Program-made: the position numbers and the translations under genes | Origin: JBECKS01 sp040235395 | GTDB taxonomy: Bacteria > Pseudomonadota > Gammaproteobacteria > Pseudomonadales > JBECKS01 | DNA length: 19,432 nucleotides | Assembly: GCA_040235395.1 (NCBI GenBank) | Contig: JBECKS010000016.1 | Coordinates: 1-19,432 of the forward strand | Direction of reading: 5' to 3' | Shown here: piece after piece, positions 8,111 to 14,911 of the stretch | Numbering within the stretch: position 1 is the stretch's first letter | How the letters are laid out: each line of letters starts with the position of its first letter | The notes under the pieces: generated by a model | Database searches by the model: none | Told to the model about the DNA's origin: nothing | What the model saw: only the letters and a program-made list of their open reading frames with translations

Positions 8111-8771
8111 GCATCAGGATATTCTTGGAAATGAAATCAAGTTGCCAGTTGGCAAAGCGCTTTGTGTGGGAAGGAATTATGCAGCACACGCAAAAGAATT
8201 AGGAAATGATATTCCTGAAGTGCCTTTGCTTTTCATGAAACCTAGAACAGCACTTTGTAAGTTTGATAAGGAAATAATCATTCCAAAAAATAAAGGATCT
8301 GTTCATTTTGAAACGGAAATTGCGGTGCTATTAAAATCCAGCTTGACCGCAGCAAATGAAAGTCAAGTCATGGAAGCGATTTGGGGCTATGGCGTTGCGC
8401 TGGATTTAACCTTAAGGGATGTGCAAAACGAATTAAAAGCGAAATCTCAACCTTGGGAAAAAGCCAAGGCTTTTGATGGCGCATGTCCTGTGACAGGTTT
8501 TATCAGTACAGAAGAAATAACTATTAATGAAATCCAGGTTAACAGTTCGCTAAATGAAAAACAGGTTCAGTTAATAAAGCCTGAGAACATGTTGTGGTCT
8601 GTACTTCCTTTAATTGCCTATATGAGTGAGTGTTTTACCCTTGAAGCGGGCGATATCGTTCTGACAGGGACGCCAGAAGGTGTTGGCGCATTGAAGCAGG
8701 GTGATCAATTTTCAGTTGCGATGTTTAAAAAGGAACAGGAAGTTTTTCATTTAAGCGCTAGTATCCAGTAG
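8100..8771 (+). CDS. Fumarylacetoacetate hydrolase (FAH) family protein, YcgM/FAHD1-like
   Basis: A 223-residue single-domain FAH-fold enzyme close in pattern to E. coli YcgM. Metal-binding carboxylates are visible at Glu71 and Glu73 (VHFETEIAVL) and Asp102 (GVALDLTLRD). The block QPWEKAKAFDGACP (117-130) and LTGTPEGVG (188-196) complete the active site. Members of this subgroup act as acylpyruvate hydrolases or oxaloacetate decarboxylases, and more recently oxaloacetate keto-enol tautomerase activity has been reported. Sequence alone does not choose between them. The ATG lies 11 bases inside the upstream dehydrogenase gene with GGAAAGG about 9 bases before it, so the two are translationally linked. 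A role in repairing or clearing a 2-oxoacid beside the D-2-hydroxyglutarate enzyme is plausible but inferred. It converges on rpiA with a single base between stop codons. Confidence 0.88.
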   Translation: MPYKHQDILGNEIKLPVGKALCVGRNYAAHAKELGNDIPEVPLLFMKPRTALCKFDKEIIIPKNKGSVHFETEIAVLLKSSLTAANESQVMEAIWGYGVALDLTLRDVQNELKAKSQPWEKAKAFDGACPVTGFISTEEITINEIQVNSSLNEKQVQLIKPENMLWSVLPLIAYMSECFTLEAGDIVLTGTPEGVGALKQGDQFSVAMFKKEQEVFHLSASIQ

Positions 8772-8772
8772 C

Positions 8773-9441
8773 TTATTTCAGGACTTTCACACCCTCGTCA
8801 CTTCCCAGTAAGGCAACATTGGCTTTCTGCTGCGCAAATATTCCATTACACACAACGCCAACAATATTGTTAATGTGTTCTTCCAACTCAAGTGGCTTGG
8901 TGATTTGTAGGTTATAGGTATCAAGTATGATGTTGCCGTTATCGGTAATAAAATCCTTTCGATGAACAGGATCGCCACCCAGTTTTACCAAGGCTCTCGC
9001 AACAGCGCTTCTTGCCATAGGAATCACTTCAACAGGCAGTGGAAACTTTCCTAGCGTTGTCACCAATTTGCTATCGTCAGCAATGCAAACGAAAGTGTCG
9101 GAAACGCTAGCAACAATTTTTTCCCGAGTAAGTGCGCCACCACCACCCTTAATCAGATTCAAGCCATCATCGATTTCATCAGCGCCATCAATATAAACAG
9201 AAATGGCATCAACACTATTGAGGTCAAACACTGGAATGCCGTGAGATTTTAATCGGCTTGCTGAAGCTTCAGAGCTGGCGACTGTGCCCTCAATCAGATG
9301 TTTTTTAGAAGCCAGGGCATCAATAAAGTAATTGGCAGTTGAGCCTGTGCCAATGCCAAGAATGGTTCCTTCTTCGATGTAGTCGAGGGCTGCCAGTGCA
9401 ACAGCTTGTTTTTTTTCATCCGCACTAAGTTTCTGAGCCAT
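8773..9441 (-). CDS. rpiA: Ribose-5-phosphate isomerase A
   Basis: This enzyme interconverts ribose 5-phosphate and ribulose 5-phosphate in the non-oxidative pentose phosphate pathway. It has 222 residues against 219 in E. coli. Motifs are GIGTGST at 29-35 for phosphate binding, DGADEID at 85-91 and KGGGGALTREK at 98-108. The catalytic residues correspond to E. coli Asp81, Asp84, Lys94 and Glu103 with an offset of four: Asp85, Asp88, Lys98 and Glu107, all present. A purine-rich GAGAGAAG precedes the ATG. It is transcribed away from ilvA, and its stop is one base from the stop of the FAH-family gene, with no terminator hairpin between, so the two transcripts probably overlap at their 3' ends. 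Confidence 0.97.
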   Translation of the reverse strand: MAQKLSADEKKQAVALAALDYIEEGTILGIGTGSTANYFIDALASKKHLIEGTVASSEASASRLKSHGIPVFDLNSVDAISVYIDGADEIDDGLNLIKGGGGALTREKIVASVSDTFVCIADDSKLVTTLGKFPLPVEVIPMARSAVARALVKLGGDPVHRKDFITDNGNIILDTYNLQITKPLELEEHINNIVGVVCNGIFAQQKANVALLGSDEGVKVLK

Positions 9442-9462
9442 GGAGCTTCTCTCTAAAAATCT

Positions 9463-9491
9463 ATTAATTTAAAAGCGATGAGGTTTGTTAA
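9463..9491 (-). promoter_or_regulatory. Possible rpiA promoter
   Basis: Read leftward, TTAACA (9491-9486, five of six) is followed after 17 bases by ATTAAT (9468-9463, four of six). A start about seven bases further would leave a short leader before the rpiA ATG at 9441. The assignment is by eye in a 104-base divergent gap that must also hold the ilvA promoter; for ilvA, TATAGT at 9506-9511 is a candidate -10 without a good -35. Confidence 0.35.
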
Positions 9492-9545
9492 AGGCGCTAT
9501 CTATTTATAGTAAGTTTTAATGTATCATGGCAGCTTCCTTTGTGA

Positions 9546-11129
9546 TTGCAACAAATCCAGAACCCTTTGGAATTAATTCCCGTGTCAAGAAGCGAAAAGT
9601 TAAGCATCGAAGATTATCTAAAAAAAATATTGAGCGCTGCTATTTATGACGTAGTGGAGGAAACGCCAATTGAATCAGCTAAATGGCTGAGTCGTCGTTT
9701 CGACAATCAGGTCTACCTGAAACGAGAAGATTTACAGTCGGTTTTTTCTTTCAAGATTCGTGGAGCCTATAACAAGATCAAATCCCTGAGCCAGGATGAA
9801 TTGGCGAAGGGGGTGATTGCTGCATCGGCAGGTAATCATGCCCAGGGACTTGCTTTGGCTGCCAATCGTATGGGCGTGAAGGCAACAATTGTGATGCCTA
9901 CGACGACGCCTGAAATCAAGCTGAATTCCGTACGCTCTTTCGGTGCTGAGGTGGTATTGGTTGGTGATACCTTTGATGCAGCGCGTGTGCACGCCAAACA
10001 GCTCGAAAAAGAGATGGATTACGTTTTTGTCCACCCCTATGACGACCCTGATGTTATAGCCGGGCAAGGTACCATTGGTATGGAAATCCTGCGTCAGTTT
10101 CAGGGTGGGAAACTGGATGCTGTCTTTATTCCTGTGGGCGGAGGCGGTTTGATTGCGGGTGTTGCTGCCTACCTTCGTTATATGCAACCCGGGATTCGTA
10201 TCATTGGTGTGGAAGCAGAGGATTCAGCCTGTCTTGCAGCTGCCATGAAAGCAGGTGAGCGTGTGGTTCTGGATTCTGTGGGTCTGTTTGCTGATGGCGT
10301 TGCTGTTGCTCAGGTTGGAGAAGAGCCTTTCCGAGTGATTCAACAAGGTTTGGTGGATGAGGTGATTACCATTACCACGGATGAAATTTGTGCTGCCATC
10401 AAGGACATCTTTGAGGATACCCGCTCAATAGCTGAACCTGCTGGTGCTCTTGCCCTTGCGGGGCTGAAAAAATACGTCGAGCGTGAAAAAGTTACGGGTC
10501 AGAACCTGTTAGCAATTGTGAGTGGTGCAAATACAAACTTCGATAGGTTACGACACATTTCGGAACGTACAGAACTTGGAGAAGGTCGAGAAGCGATTTT
10601 TGCAGTGGAGATTCCAGAACGTCCAGGTAGTTTCAAACGTTTCTGTGAATTACTGGGCTCGAGAAATATTACAGAATTCAATTATCGATTTGCTGATAGC
10701 GCTCGTGCTCAGGTTTTTGTGGGTGTGCAATTGGCAGCGAGTGATCGTTTTGAAGGGAGAAAGCATTTGATAGATGTTTTCAAGAAAGAAGGTTATCGCG
10801 TTGTTGACATGTCAGAAAACGAACTGGCGAAATTGCATATCCGTTACATGGTTGGCGGACAGGCGCCAGAAGCTGTCAATAATGAAGTGCTTTATCGTTT
10901 TGAATTTCCAGAACGGCCTGGTGCATTGTTGAATTTTTTAATGAAAGTCGGTGATCGCTGGAATATCAGTCTTTTCCATTATCGAAATCATGGCGCTGCT
11001 TATGGTCGTGTACTTGTCGGGCTTCAGGTAAATGACAAAAAAGAAATTACTAGCTATCTCGATGAGCTAGGTTTTCCATACAATGAAGAAACAGAAAATC
11101 CTGCGTATAAGATTTTTCTTCACAAATAA
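9546..11129 (+). CDS. ilvA: Threonine ammonia-lyase, biosynthetic (threonine deaminase)
   Basis: A PLP enzyme that converts threonine to 2-oxobutyrate and ammonia, the first step of isoleucine synthesis. PLP-lysine Lys70 lies in SFKIRGAYNK; SAGNHAQG (94-101) and the phosphate-cradling GGGGL (198-202) follow. Two ACT-like regulatory subdomains follow at about 349-395 and 443-490, each opening with a PERPG motif (IPERPGSF and FPERPGAL). These mark the allosteric biosynthetic form controlled by isoleucine and valine, not the short catabolic TdcB. The start is uncertain: the frame opens at TTG 9546, with TTG 9567 and GTG 9582 also in frame, and none has a strong ribosome site. Family alignment from memory starts near the later ones. 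The gene is divergent to rpiA, as I recall for Pseudomonas, and converges on the cyclo-ligase gene 18 bases away. Confidence 0.94.
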   Translation: MQQIQNPLELIPVSRSEKLSIEDYLKKILSAAIYDVVEETPIESAKWLSRRFDNQVYLKREDLQSVFSFKIRGAYNKIKSLSQDELAKGVIAASAGNHAQGLALAANRMGVKATIVMPTTTPEIKLNSVRSFGAEVVLVGDTFDAARVHAKQLEKEMDYVFVHPYDDPDVIAGQGTIGMEILRQFQGGKLDAVFIPVGGGGLIAGVAAYLRYMQPGIRIIGVEAEDSACLAAAMKAGERVVLDSVGLFADGVAVAQVGEEPFRVIQQGLVDEVITITTDEICAAIKDIFEDTRSIAEPAGALALAGLKKYVEREKVTGQNLLAIVSGANTNFDRLRHISERTELGEGREAIFAVEIPERPGSFKRFCELLGSRNITEFNYRFADSARAQVFVGVQLAASDRFEGRKHLIDVFKKEGYRVVDMSENELAKLHIRYMVGGQAPEAVNNEVLYRFEFPERPGALLNFLMKVGDRWNISLFHYRNHGAAYGRVLVGLQVNDKKEITSYLDELGFPYNEETENPAYKIFLHK

Positions 11130-11147
11130 AAAAACGTTCAATTGCCT

Positions 11148-11711
11148 TTAAGCACTCAGGATTCTGTTTGCTTTCACATCCCAGCTTTGGGTTTCGATGT
11201 TATCAACTTCCTGACACCGGTGCGCAAGACCAATCAATAGGGTTTTTCTGAAACGTTTTTCATTCAGATGCTGAAAAGTAAAATCATAGAAACCGCCGCC
11301 CATACCAATTCGATTTCCTTTTTTATCAAAGGCCACTAAAGGCATAAGAACGAGTGAAAGATTCTGTATGGCAATATTTTTTCCATGAAAACTTTCTGGG
11401 ATACCGAAATGATTGCGTTTCAGTTTTTGAAATTTTTTTAAGGAATGAAAACGTAAAAGGCGAGATGGAGGCAGTATTACAGGTAAAAATACACGTTTAT
11501 TTCTGTTGAGTGCAACTGCAATAATTTCATCTGTTTGAATTTCTCCAAACATTGCGTGATAAATGGAAAGATTTTTTGCGCGTTTGAATTCGGGAAGCGC
11601 GACAACTTTCTGGCAAAGTCGTTTTGCCGCAAGTTGTTGCTGTAAGGGAGAAAGCGCGAGTCGCCTGGCCTTTGCCTGTTTACGGAGAGTCGCCTGAGTG
11701 GAATTTTTCAT
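11148..11711 (-). CDS. fau: 5-formyltetrahydrofolate cyclo-ligase
   Basis: It converts 5-formyl-THF to 5,10-methenyl-THF using ATP, recycling a folate storage form. In gammaproteobacteria it is the gene classically found downstream of 6S RNA. From the ATG at 11711 it has 187 residues, close to the family norm. The N-terminal LRKQAKARRLAL segment and the ATP/folate signature FDKKGNRIGMGGGFYD in the last third are visible. A TTG two codons earlier also opens the frame, but the ATG is preferred; neither has a strong Shine-Dalgarno. It lies about 55 bases after the 3' end of the 6S RNA on the same strand, so it is likely expressed by readthrough from the 6S promoter as in E. coli (inference). Confidence 0.92.
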   Translation of the reverse strand: MKNSTQATLRKQAKARRLALSPLQQQLAAKRLCQKVVALPEFKRAKNLSIYHAMFGEIQTDEIIAVALNRNKRVFLPVILPPSRLLRFHSLKKFQKLKRNHFGIPESFHGKNIAIQNLSLVLMPLVAFDKKGNRIGMGGGFYDFTFQHLNEKRFRKTLLIGLAHRCQEVDNIETQSWDVKANRILSA

Positions 11712-11765
11712 CGCCAAGGTTATAACGACAAGCTTCTTATTTTTATTAAAGCTATTAGCTAAAAG

Positions 11766-11969
11766 TAACCCCGGGGTGCCGCTGTCAGCGGGGCCCTTGA
11801 ACCCAAGAGTTCAAGGTGGCAACGCCGGGATATGTTAGGCTTTCCATTCGGCCATTCTTTCGAGGTGAAGGAACAGTCCGTTGGACATGCACACGAGTAT
11901 CTCGAGCAATTACCGGAAGGATGTTATCGGCTCAGGGGACAAAGCTAACTGGCGAACATCCCAGGGAAT
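11766..11969 (-). ncRNA. ssrS: 6S RNA
   Basis: 6S RNA binds the sigma70 RNA polymerase holoenzyme and damps housekeeping transcription in stationary phase. Read leftward, the 5' end GGGATGTTCGCC and the segment GTCCCCTGAGCCGATA match the E. coli RNA closely, as does CCTTGAACTCTTGGGTTCAAG in the 3' half. The ends pair: CCCTGGGATG near 11965-11956 with CACCCCGGGG near 11779-11770, forming the closing stem. A start at 11969 lies seven bases after a TATACT -10. The length of about 204 bases is slightly above the 184 of E. coli; the 3' end was set from the closing stem and is approximate. Its position between zapA and the cyclo-ligase gene is the conserved one. Confidence 0.93.
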
Positions 11970-11975
11970 GAATCC

Positions 11976-12003
11976 AGTATAGTCAAAGCAAGTTTGCTAA
12001 CAA
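11976..12003 (-). promoter_or_regulatory. 6S RNA promoter
   Basis: Read leftward, the -10 TATACT (11981-11976, five of six) sits seven bases before the predicted RNA start at 11969. TTGTTA (12003-11998, four of six) lies 16 bases upstream as the -35. Position and spacing agree with the RNA 5' end deduced independently from sequence similarity. Confidence 0.7.
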
Positions 12004-12033
12004 GCTTGACATTTGTTTTTGAAAAAGCAGGTA

Positions 12034-12066
12034 GCAAAAAAAATAAATAATCCGACAAACGGTCAG
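12034..12066 (-). terminator. Possible weak terminator after zapA
   Basis: Read leftward, CTGAC pairs with GTCGG (one T-G pair) over a 5-base loop CGTTT, followed by ATTATTTA and then eight T. The T tract is offset from the stem, so strength is doubtful. It would separate the zapA transcript from the 6S promoter. Confidence 0.3.
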
Positions 12067-12087
12067 GGAAATTTTCAGGAAAGAGGA

Positions 12088-12399
12088 TTAATTATTGATA
12101 TCGAGCAGGACCTGCTCAACTTTTTTGGTAAGGAATTCTATTTTCTGTTCAGTGCGAGCTAGCTTCTGATCCTGAAGCTTGTCTAGTTGAAGCAAGTCGC
12201 TCGCCAGATTCAGTGCAACCATAACAGCAATTTTTTCTGTGCCAATAATGTTGCCGCTGCTCTTGATGTCATTCATCTGTTTGTTCAGATGACGGGCAGC
12301 ACTTCTAAGGTTTTCCTCTTCACCCTCAGGACAGCCTACCCGGTAATCCTTTCCAAGTATCTGAACGGTAAGGGAATTGACTTTGTTGTCTTCGGCCAT
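12088..12399 (-). CDS. zapA: Cell division protein ZapA
   Basis: ZapA binds FtsZ and bundles its filaments, stabilising the Z ring at midcell. The 103-residue protein has the family's N-terminal beta segment (VNSLTVQILGKDYRVGCPEGEEENLRSAA pattern at 7-35, shown here in part), then a long C-terminal helix from about 55 with heptad-like leucines (LNLASDLLQLDKL) that forms the dimer/tetramer coiled coil. The length is typical. The ATG lacks a strong ribosome site. It follows the small coiled-coil gene by 43 bases on the same strand and precedes 6S RNA, the standard order in gammaproteobacteria. It is likely co-transcribed with the upstream small gene. Confidence 0.94.
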   Translation of the reverse strand: MAEDNKVNSLTVQILGKDYRVGCPEGEEENLRSAARHLNKQMNDIKSSGNIIGTEKIAVMVALNLASDLLQLDKLQDQKLARTEQKIEFLTKKVEQVLLDINN

Positions 12400-12442
12400 A
12401 TTGCTGTGTCTGCTTCGGGTCTGTTTCGGGGTTACTTCGAGT

Positions 12443-12628
12443 CTATCGATCGATGGTTTTCAGTTTTCGAATCATTTCTTCCACTTTGGTTTTAGCGAGC
12501 TTGTTTTTTTCAACAAGCTCAACTTCCCTGACCTTTAAAGTGTCGTTCTGGTCTTTCACCTTCTGGGAGGCCTTCACCAAGGCTTCAACGCGGTGCTCAA
12601 GTAAGGAAAGTTTTTCGTCTAGAGACAT
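12443..12628 (-). CDS. Small coiled-coil protein, TIGR02449 family (ZapB-like)
   Basis: A 61-residue protein starting MSLDEKLSLLEHRVEALV that is almost entirely helical with a heptad pattern, highly charged, and ends in a Lys/Arg-rich IRKLKTIDR. This matches the small TIGR02449 family encoded next to zapA, sometimes described as ZapB-like, with a presumed role in division-ring assembly. The open frame continues upstream to 12670, but the ATG at 12628 is chosen because AGG (12639-12637) lies 8 bases before it and the upstream 14 codons show no family character. It probably forms an operon with zapA, 43 bases downstream. Direct ZapB orthology is not shown. Confidence 0.82.
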   Translation of the reverse strand: MSLDEKLSLLEHRVEALVKASQKVKDQNDTLKVREVELVEKNKLAKTKVEEMIRKLKTIDR

Positions 12629-12904
12629 GATGCGAACCTGAATTTTTATTAGTGATTGAACCCACGGCAATGTACTTCGACAGCTGTGTAAACGACGTCC
12701 TTGTTCGCTATCACATTAAGCTCAAATCTTTCTTAACAAAAGGTAATAAGGCATTGTAATAAATGAATTTTTTTTAGCAAGCATATTCTAGAAACTTTCT
12801 TTTAAGTCTTGGTATTAAGGGCGTTTCTCGATTTAGTGGGTGCTCTCGGCTATGCTAGCCCGCCTGACCTGACCTCCAGAAAACAGTGCTTCCAGAGAAA
12901 GACC
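12629..12904. promoter_or_regulatory. Divergent intergenic region upstream of zapA block and ygfB
   Basis: This 276-base gap holds no supported gene. Rightward, TTGGTA (12809-12814) with TTTAGT (12832-12837) at 17-base spacing is a possible ygfB promoter. Leftward, TTGTTA near 12740 with TGTGAT 18 bases on is a possible promoter for the coiled-coil gene. GGCTATGCTAGCC near 12848-12860 is a short hairpin in the ygfB leader. All are by-eye calls. Confidence 0.35.
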
Positions 12905-13483
12905 ATGAAAAAACTCCAATATGAAGAACTTAGTGCTCAATTATCTGATTGGGCGGGCATCTGCTCCTGCAGTGAAATCCATGGTTTGATATCTGGTTTG
13001 GCCAGCGTGGGACTGGCATCCAATTATCAGCTTCTGGAAACTGTTTTATTGCGACATTTAGAAGAACAAAGCTGCCCAGCGCCTGCGGCAGAAGCCCTAA
13101 GGGAGATTCAGGAAAGCATACTGGAGCAACTCGAAGACAGCAGTTTCGCCTTTGAGGCACTTATACCTGATGATGTAGAGGATCTTTATGTCAGGGTTCA
13201 GGCGCTTTCAGAATGGTGCCAGGGTTTTCTGGTGGGTTTTGGAACAGGTGTTAAGGCTGAGCAAAAGAATTTTTCTCAGGAAGCACAGGAAGTGCTTCGT
13301 GATCTGGTTGAGATTTCCAATGTCGCCGCTGAGCGTAGTCATGAGCCTGAAGAAGAGGATGAGCTCGCGCTTAATGAGCTTGAGGAATATGTACGCACTG
13401 CGGTAATGATGTTGTATTCTGAATTTGCTTTAAGTGAGGCTCAGGCTACTGGGCAAGATGAAACTGAACAGACTCTTCACTAA
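12905..13483 (+). CDS. ygfB: YgfB / UPF0149 family protein
   Basis: A 192-residue acidic, helical protein of the UPF0149 (YgfB/YecA) family, the same length as E. coli YgfB. Seen are SCSEIHGLISGLAS near 21-34, LSEWCQGFLVGFG near 101-113 with the family's WCxGFLxGF pattern, and an acidic segment EPEEEDELALNELEEYVRTA towards the end. No catalytic motif is evident. In Pseudomonas aeruginosa YgfB has been reported to act on expression of a beta-lactam-related regulon through an antitermination factor; whether this applies here is unknown. The start is the ATG with AGAGAAAG upstream; the open frame extends 32 codons further to a GTG-type start but those residues look like leader sequence. It opens the rightward ygfB-pepP-M48-ubi operon, 9 bases before pepP. 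Confidence 0.92.
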   Translation: MKKLQYEELSAQLSDWAGICSCSEIHGLISGLASVGLASNYQLLETVLLRHLEEQSCPAPAAEALREIQESILEQLEDSSFAFEALIPDDVEDLYVRVQALSEWCQGFLVGFGTGVKAEQKNFSQEAQEVLRDLVEISNVAAERSHEPEEEDELALNELEEYVRTAVMMLYSEFALSEAQATGQDETEQTLH

Positions 13484-13492
13484 CGATTACCC

Positions 13493-14908
13493 ATGAAACC
13501 TAAGCGCATCCCCAAATCAGAATTCTTAAGACGTCGAAAAGAACTCATGGAATACATGGGTCCGAACAGTATTGCCATTTTGCCATCTGCACCCGTGCAA
13601 ATCAGGAATAGAGATGTTGATTTTGCCTATCGGCAAGACAGTGATTTTCAATATCTTTCCGGTTTCCCTGAGCCAGAAGCTGTCATGGTTCTGATTCCTG
13701 GGCGTGCACATGGCGAGTTCGTCATGTTCTGTCGCGAACGTGATCGCTTAATGGAAACATGGCACGGTTATCGCGAAGGTCAGGAAGGTGTTATAAAAAA
13801 TTATGGCGCTGATGATGCTTTTCCCATCGGTGATATTGACGACATTCTTCCGGGCTTGATTGAAGGCAAACATAAAGTCTATTACGCCATGGGTTGTAAT
13901 CATGATTTTGATCATCAGGTGATGGAATGGATTAACATCATTCGAAGCAAGGCAAGGGCGGGTGCAATCCCTCCTGATGAATTTGTTGCCCTTGATCATC
14001 AATTGCATGACATGCGTCTTTATAAAAGTAAGGCAGAAACTGCCGTGATGCGAGAAGCGGGAGAGATTTCTGCACAAGCTCACATCAATGCCATGAAAGC
14101 ATGCAAGCCAGGCATGTATGAATACCAATTGGAAGCAGAATACCTTTATCAATATGCAAAAAGTGGCTGTTCCTATTCGGCTTATCCATCCATTGTTGGT
14201 GGCGGAAAAAATGCCTGCATATTGCATTACGTTGATAACGATTGCGAATTGAAAGACGGCGATCTTGTATTGATTGATGCCGGTGGCGAGCTTGAAGGTT
14301 ATGCCGCTGACATCACGCGAACATTTCCGGTGAATGGAAAATTTTCGAAGGAACAGAAACAGCTTTATGAACTGGTATTAAAAAGCCAGCTCGCAGCCAT
14401 TGAGAAAGTAAAACCGGGCAATCATTGGAATGACCCTCATGAAGCTGTCATCAGGATCCTGGTTGAAGGCATGGTTGAGCTCGGTATTCTTAAAGGGGAT
14501 GTTGATAAGTTAATTGAGGTTGAAGCTTATTCACCTTTTTACATGCATCGAACGGGTCACTGGTTAGGAATGGATGTTCATGATGTGGGTGATTATAAAG
14601 TGGGTGGTGAATGGCGCGTGCTGGAACCTGGAATGGTGCTCACTGTTGAGCCAGGAATTTATATTGCGCCCGACCAGAAAAATGTTGCTGCAAAGTGGAA
14701 GGGTATTGGTATCCGCATTGAAGATGATGTATTGGTAACCAAAGATGGCAACGAAGTGCTTACCAAAGCTGTGCCTAAAAGTGTTAAGGAAATTGAAGCG
14801 ATAATGTCAGGAAAAAAAGTTAGGGCAGGAACAAAAAGTAAGAAAAGCAGTCAGAAACTTACAACTAAAAAAGCAGCGGTTAAAAAAACAGGAAAAGGAA
14901 AAAAATAA
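13493..14908 (+). CDS. pepP: Xaa-Pro aminopeptidase with Lys-rich C-terminal extension
   Basis: A cytoplasmic dimanganese M24 peptidase that removes an N-terminal residue preceding proline. It has an N-terminal creatinase-like domain (about 1-175) and a pita-bread catalytic domain (175-440). Metal ligands align with E. coli PepP: Asp262, Asp273, His356, Glu386 and Glu410, with His245 and His363 as proton-shuttle and substrate residues. The E. coli enzyme has 441 residues; this one has 471 because a tail from about 441 to 471 is added, with 13 Lys in 31 residues plus Ser/Thr/Gly/Ala, resembling a histone-H1-like basic tail. The ATG lacks a clear Shine-Dalgarno and follows the ygfB stop by 9 bases, suggesting coupling. 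The next gene starts 3 bases after its stop. Confidence 0.95.
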   Translation: MKPKRIPKSEFLRRRKELMEYMGPNSIAILPSAPVQIRNRDVDFAYRQDSDFQYLSGFPEPEAVMVLIPGRAHGEFVMFCRERDRLMETWHGYREGQEGVIKNYGADDAFPIGDIDDILPGLIEGKHKVYYAMGCNHDFDHQVMEWINIIRSKARAGAIPPDEFVALDHQLHDMRLYKSKAETAVMREAGEISAQAHINAMKACKPGMYEYQLEAEYLYQYAKSGCSYSAYPSIVGGGKNACILHYVDNDCELKDGDLVLIDAGGELEGYAADITRTFPVNGKFSKEQKQLYELVLKSQLAAIEKVKPGNHWNDPHEAVIRILVEGMVELGILKGDVDKLIEVEAYSPFYMHRTGHWLGMDVHDVGDYKVGGEWRVLEPGMVLTVEPGIYIAPDQKNVAAKWKGIGIRIEDDVLVTKDGNEVLTKAVPKSVKEIEAIMSGKKVRAGTKSKKSSQKLTTKKAAVKKTGKGKK

Positions 14909-14911
14909 ACC

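Noticed and set aside
12629..12670. Longer form of the ZapB-like protein starting at 12670
   Set aside because: The ATG at 12628 has a correctly spaced AGG and begins the family-like helix; the extra residues are not helical in pattern.
12809..12904. N-terminal extension of YgfB by 32 codons
   Set aside because: The ATG at 12905 has a ribosome site and gives the normal family length of 192; the upstream part contains promoter-like sequence.
13748..14227. A 159-residue frame opposite pepP, and a 151-residue frame opposite ilvA (9732-10187)
   Set aside because: Both lie wholly inside strongly conserved genes on the other strand and have no family features; they are shadows.
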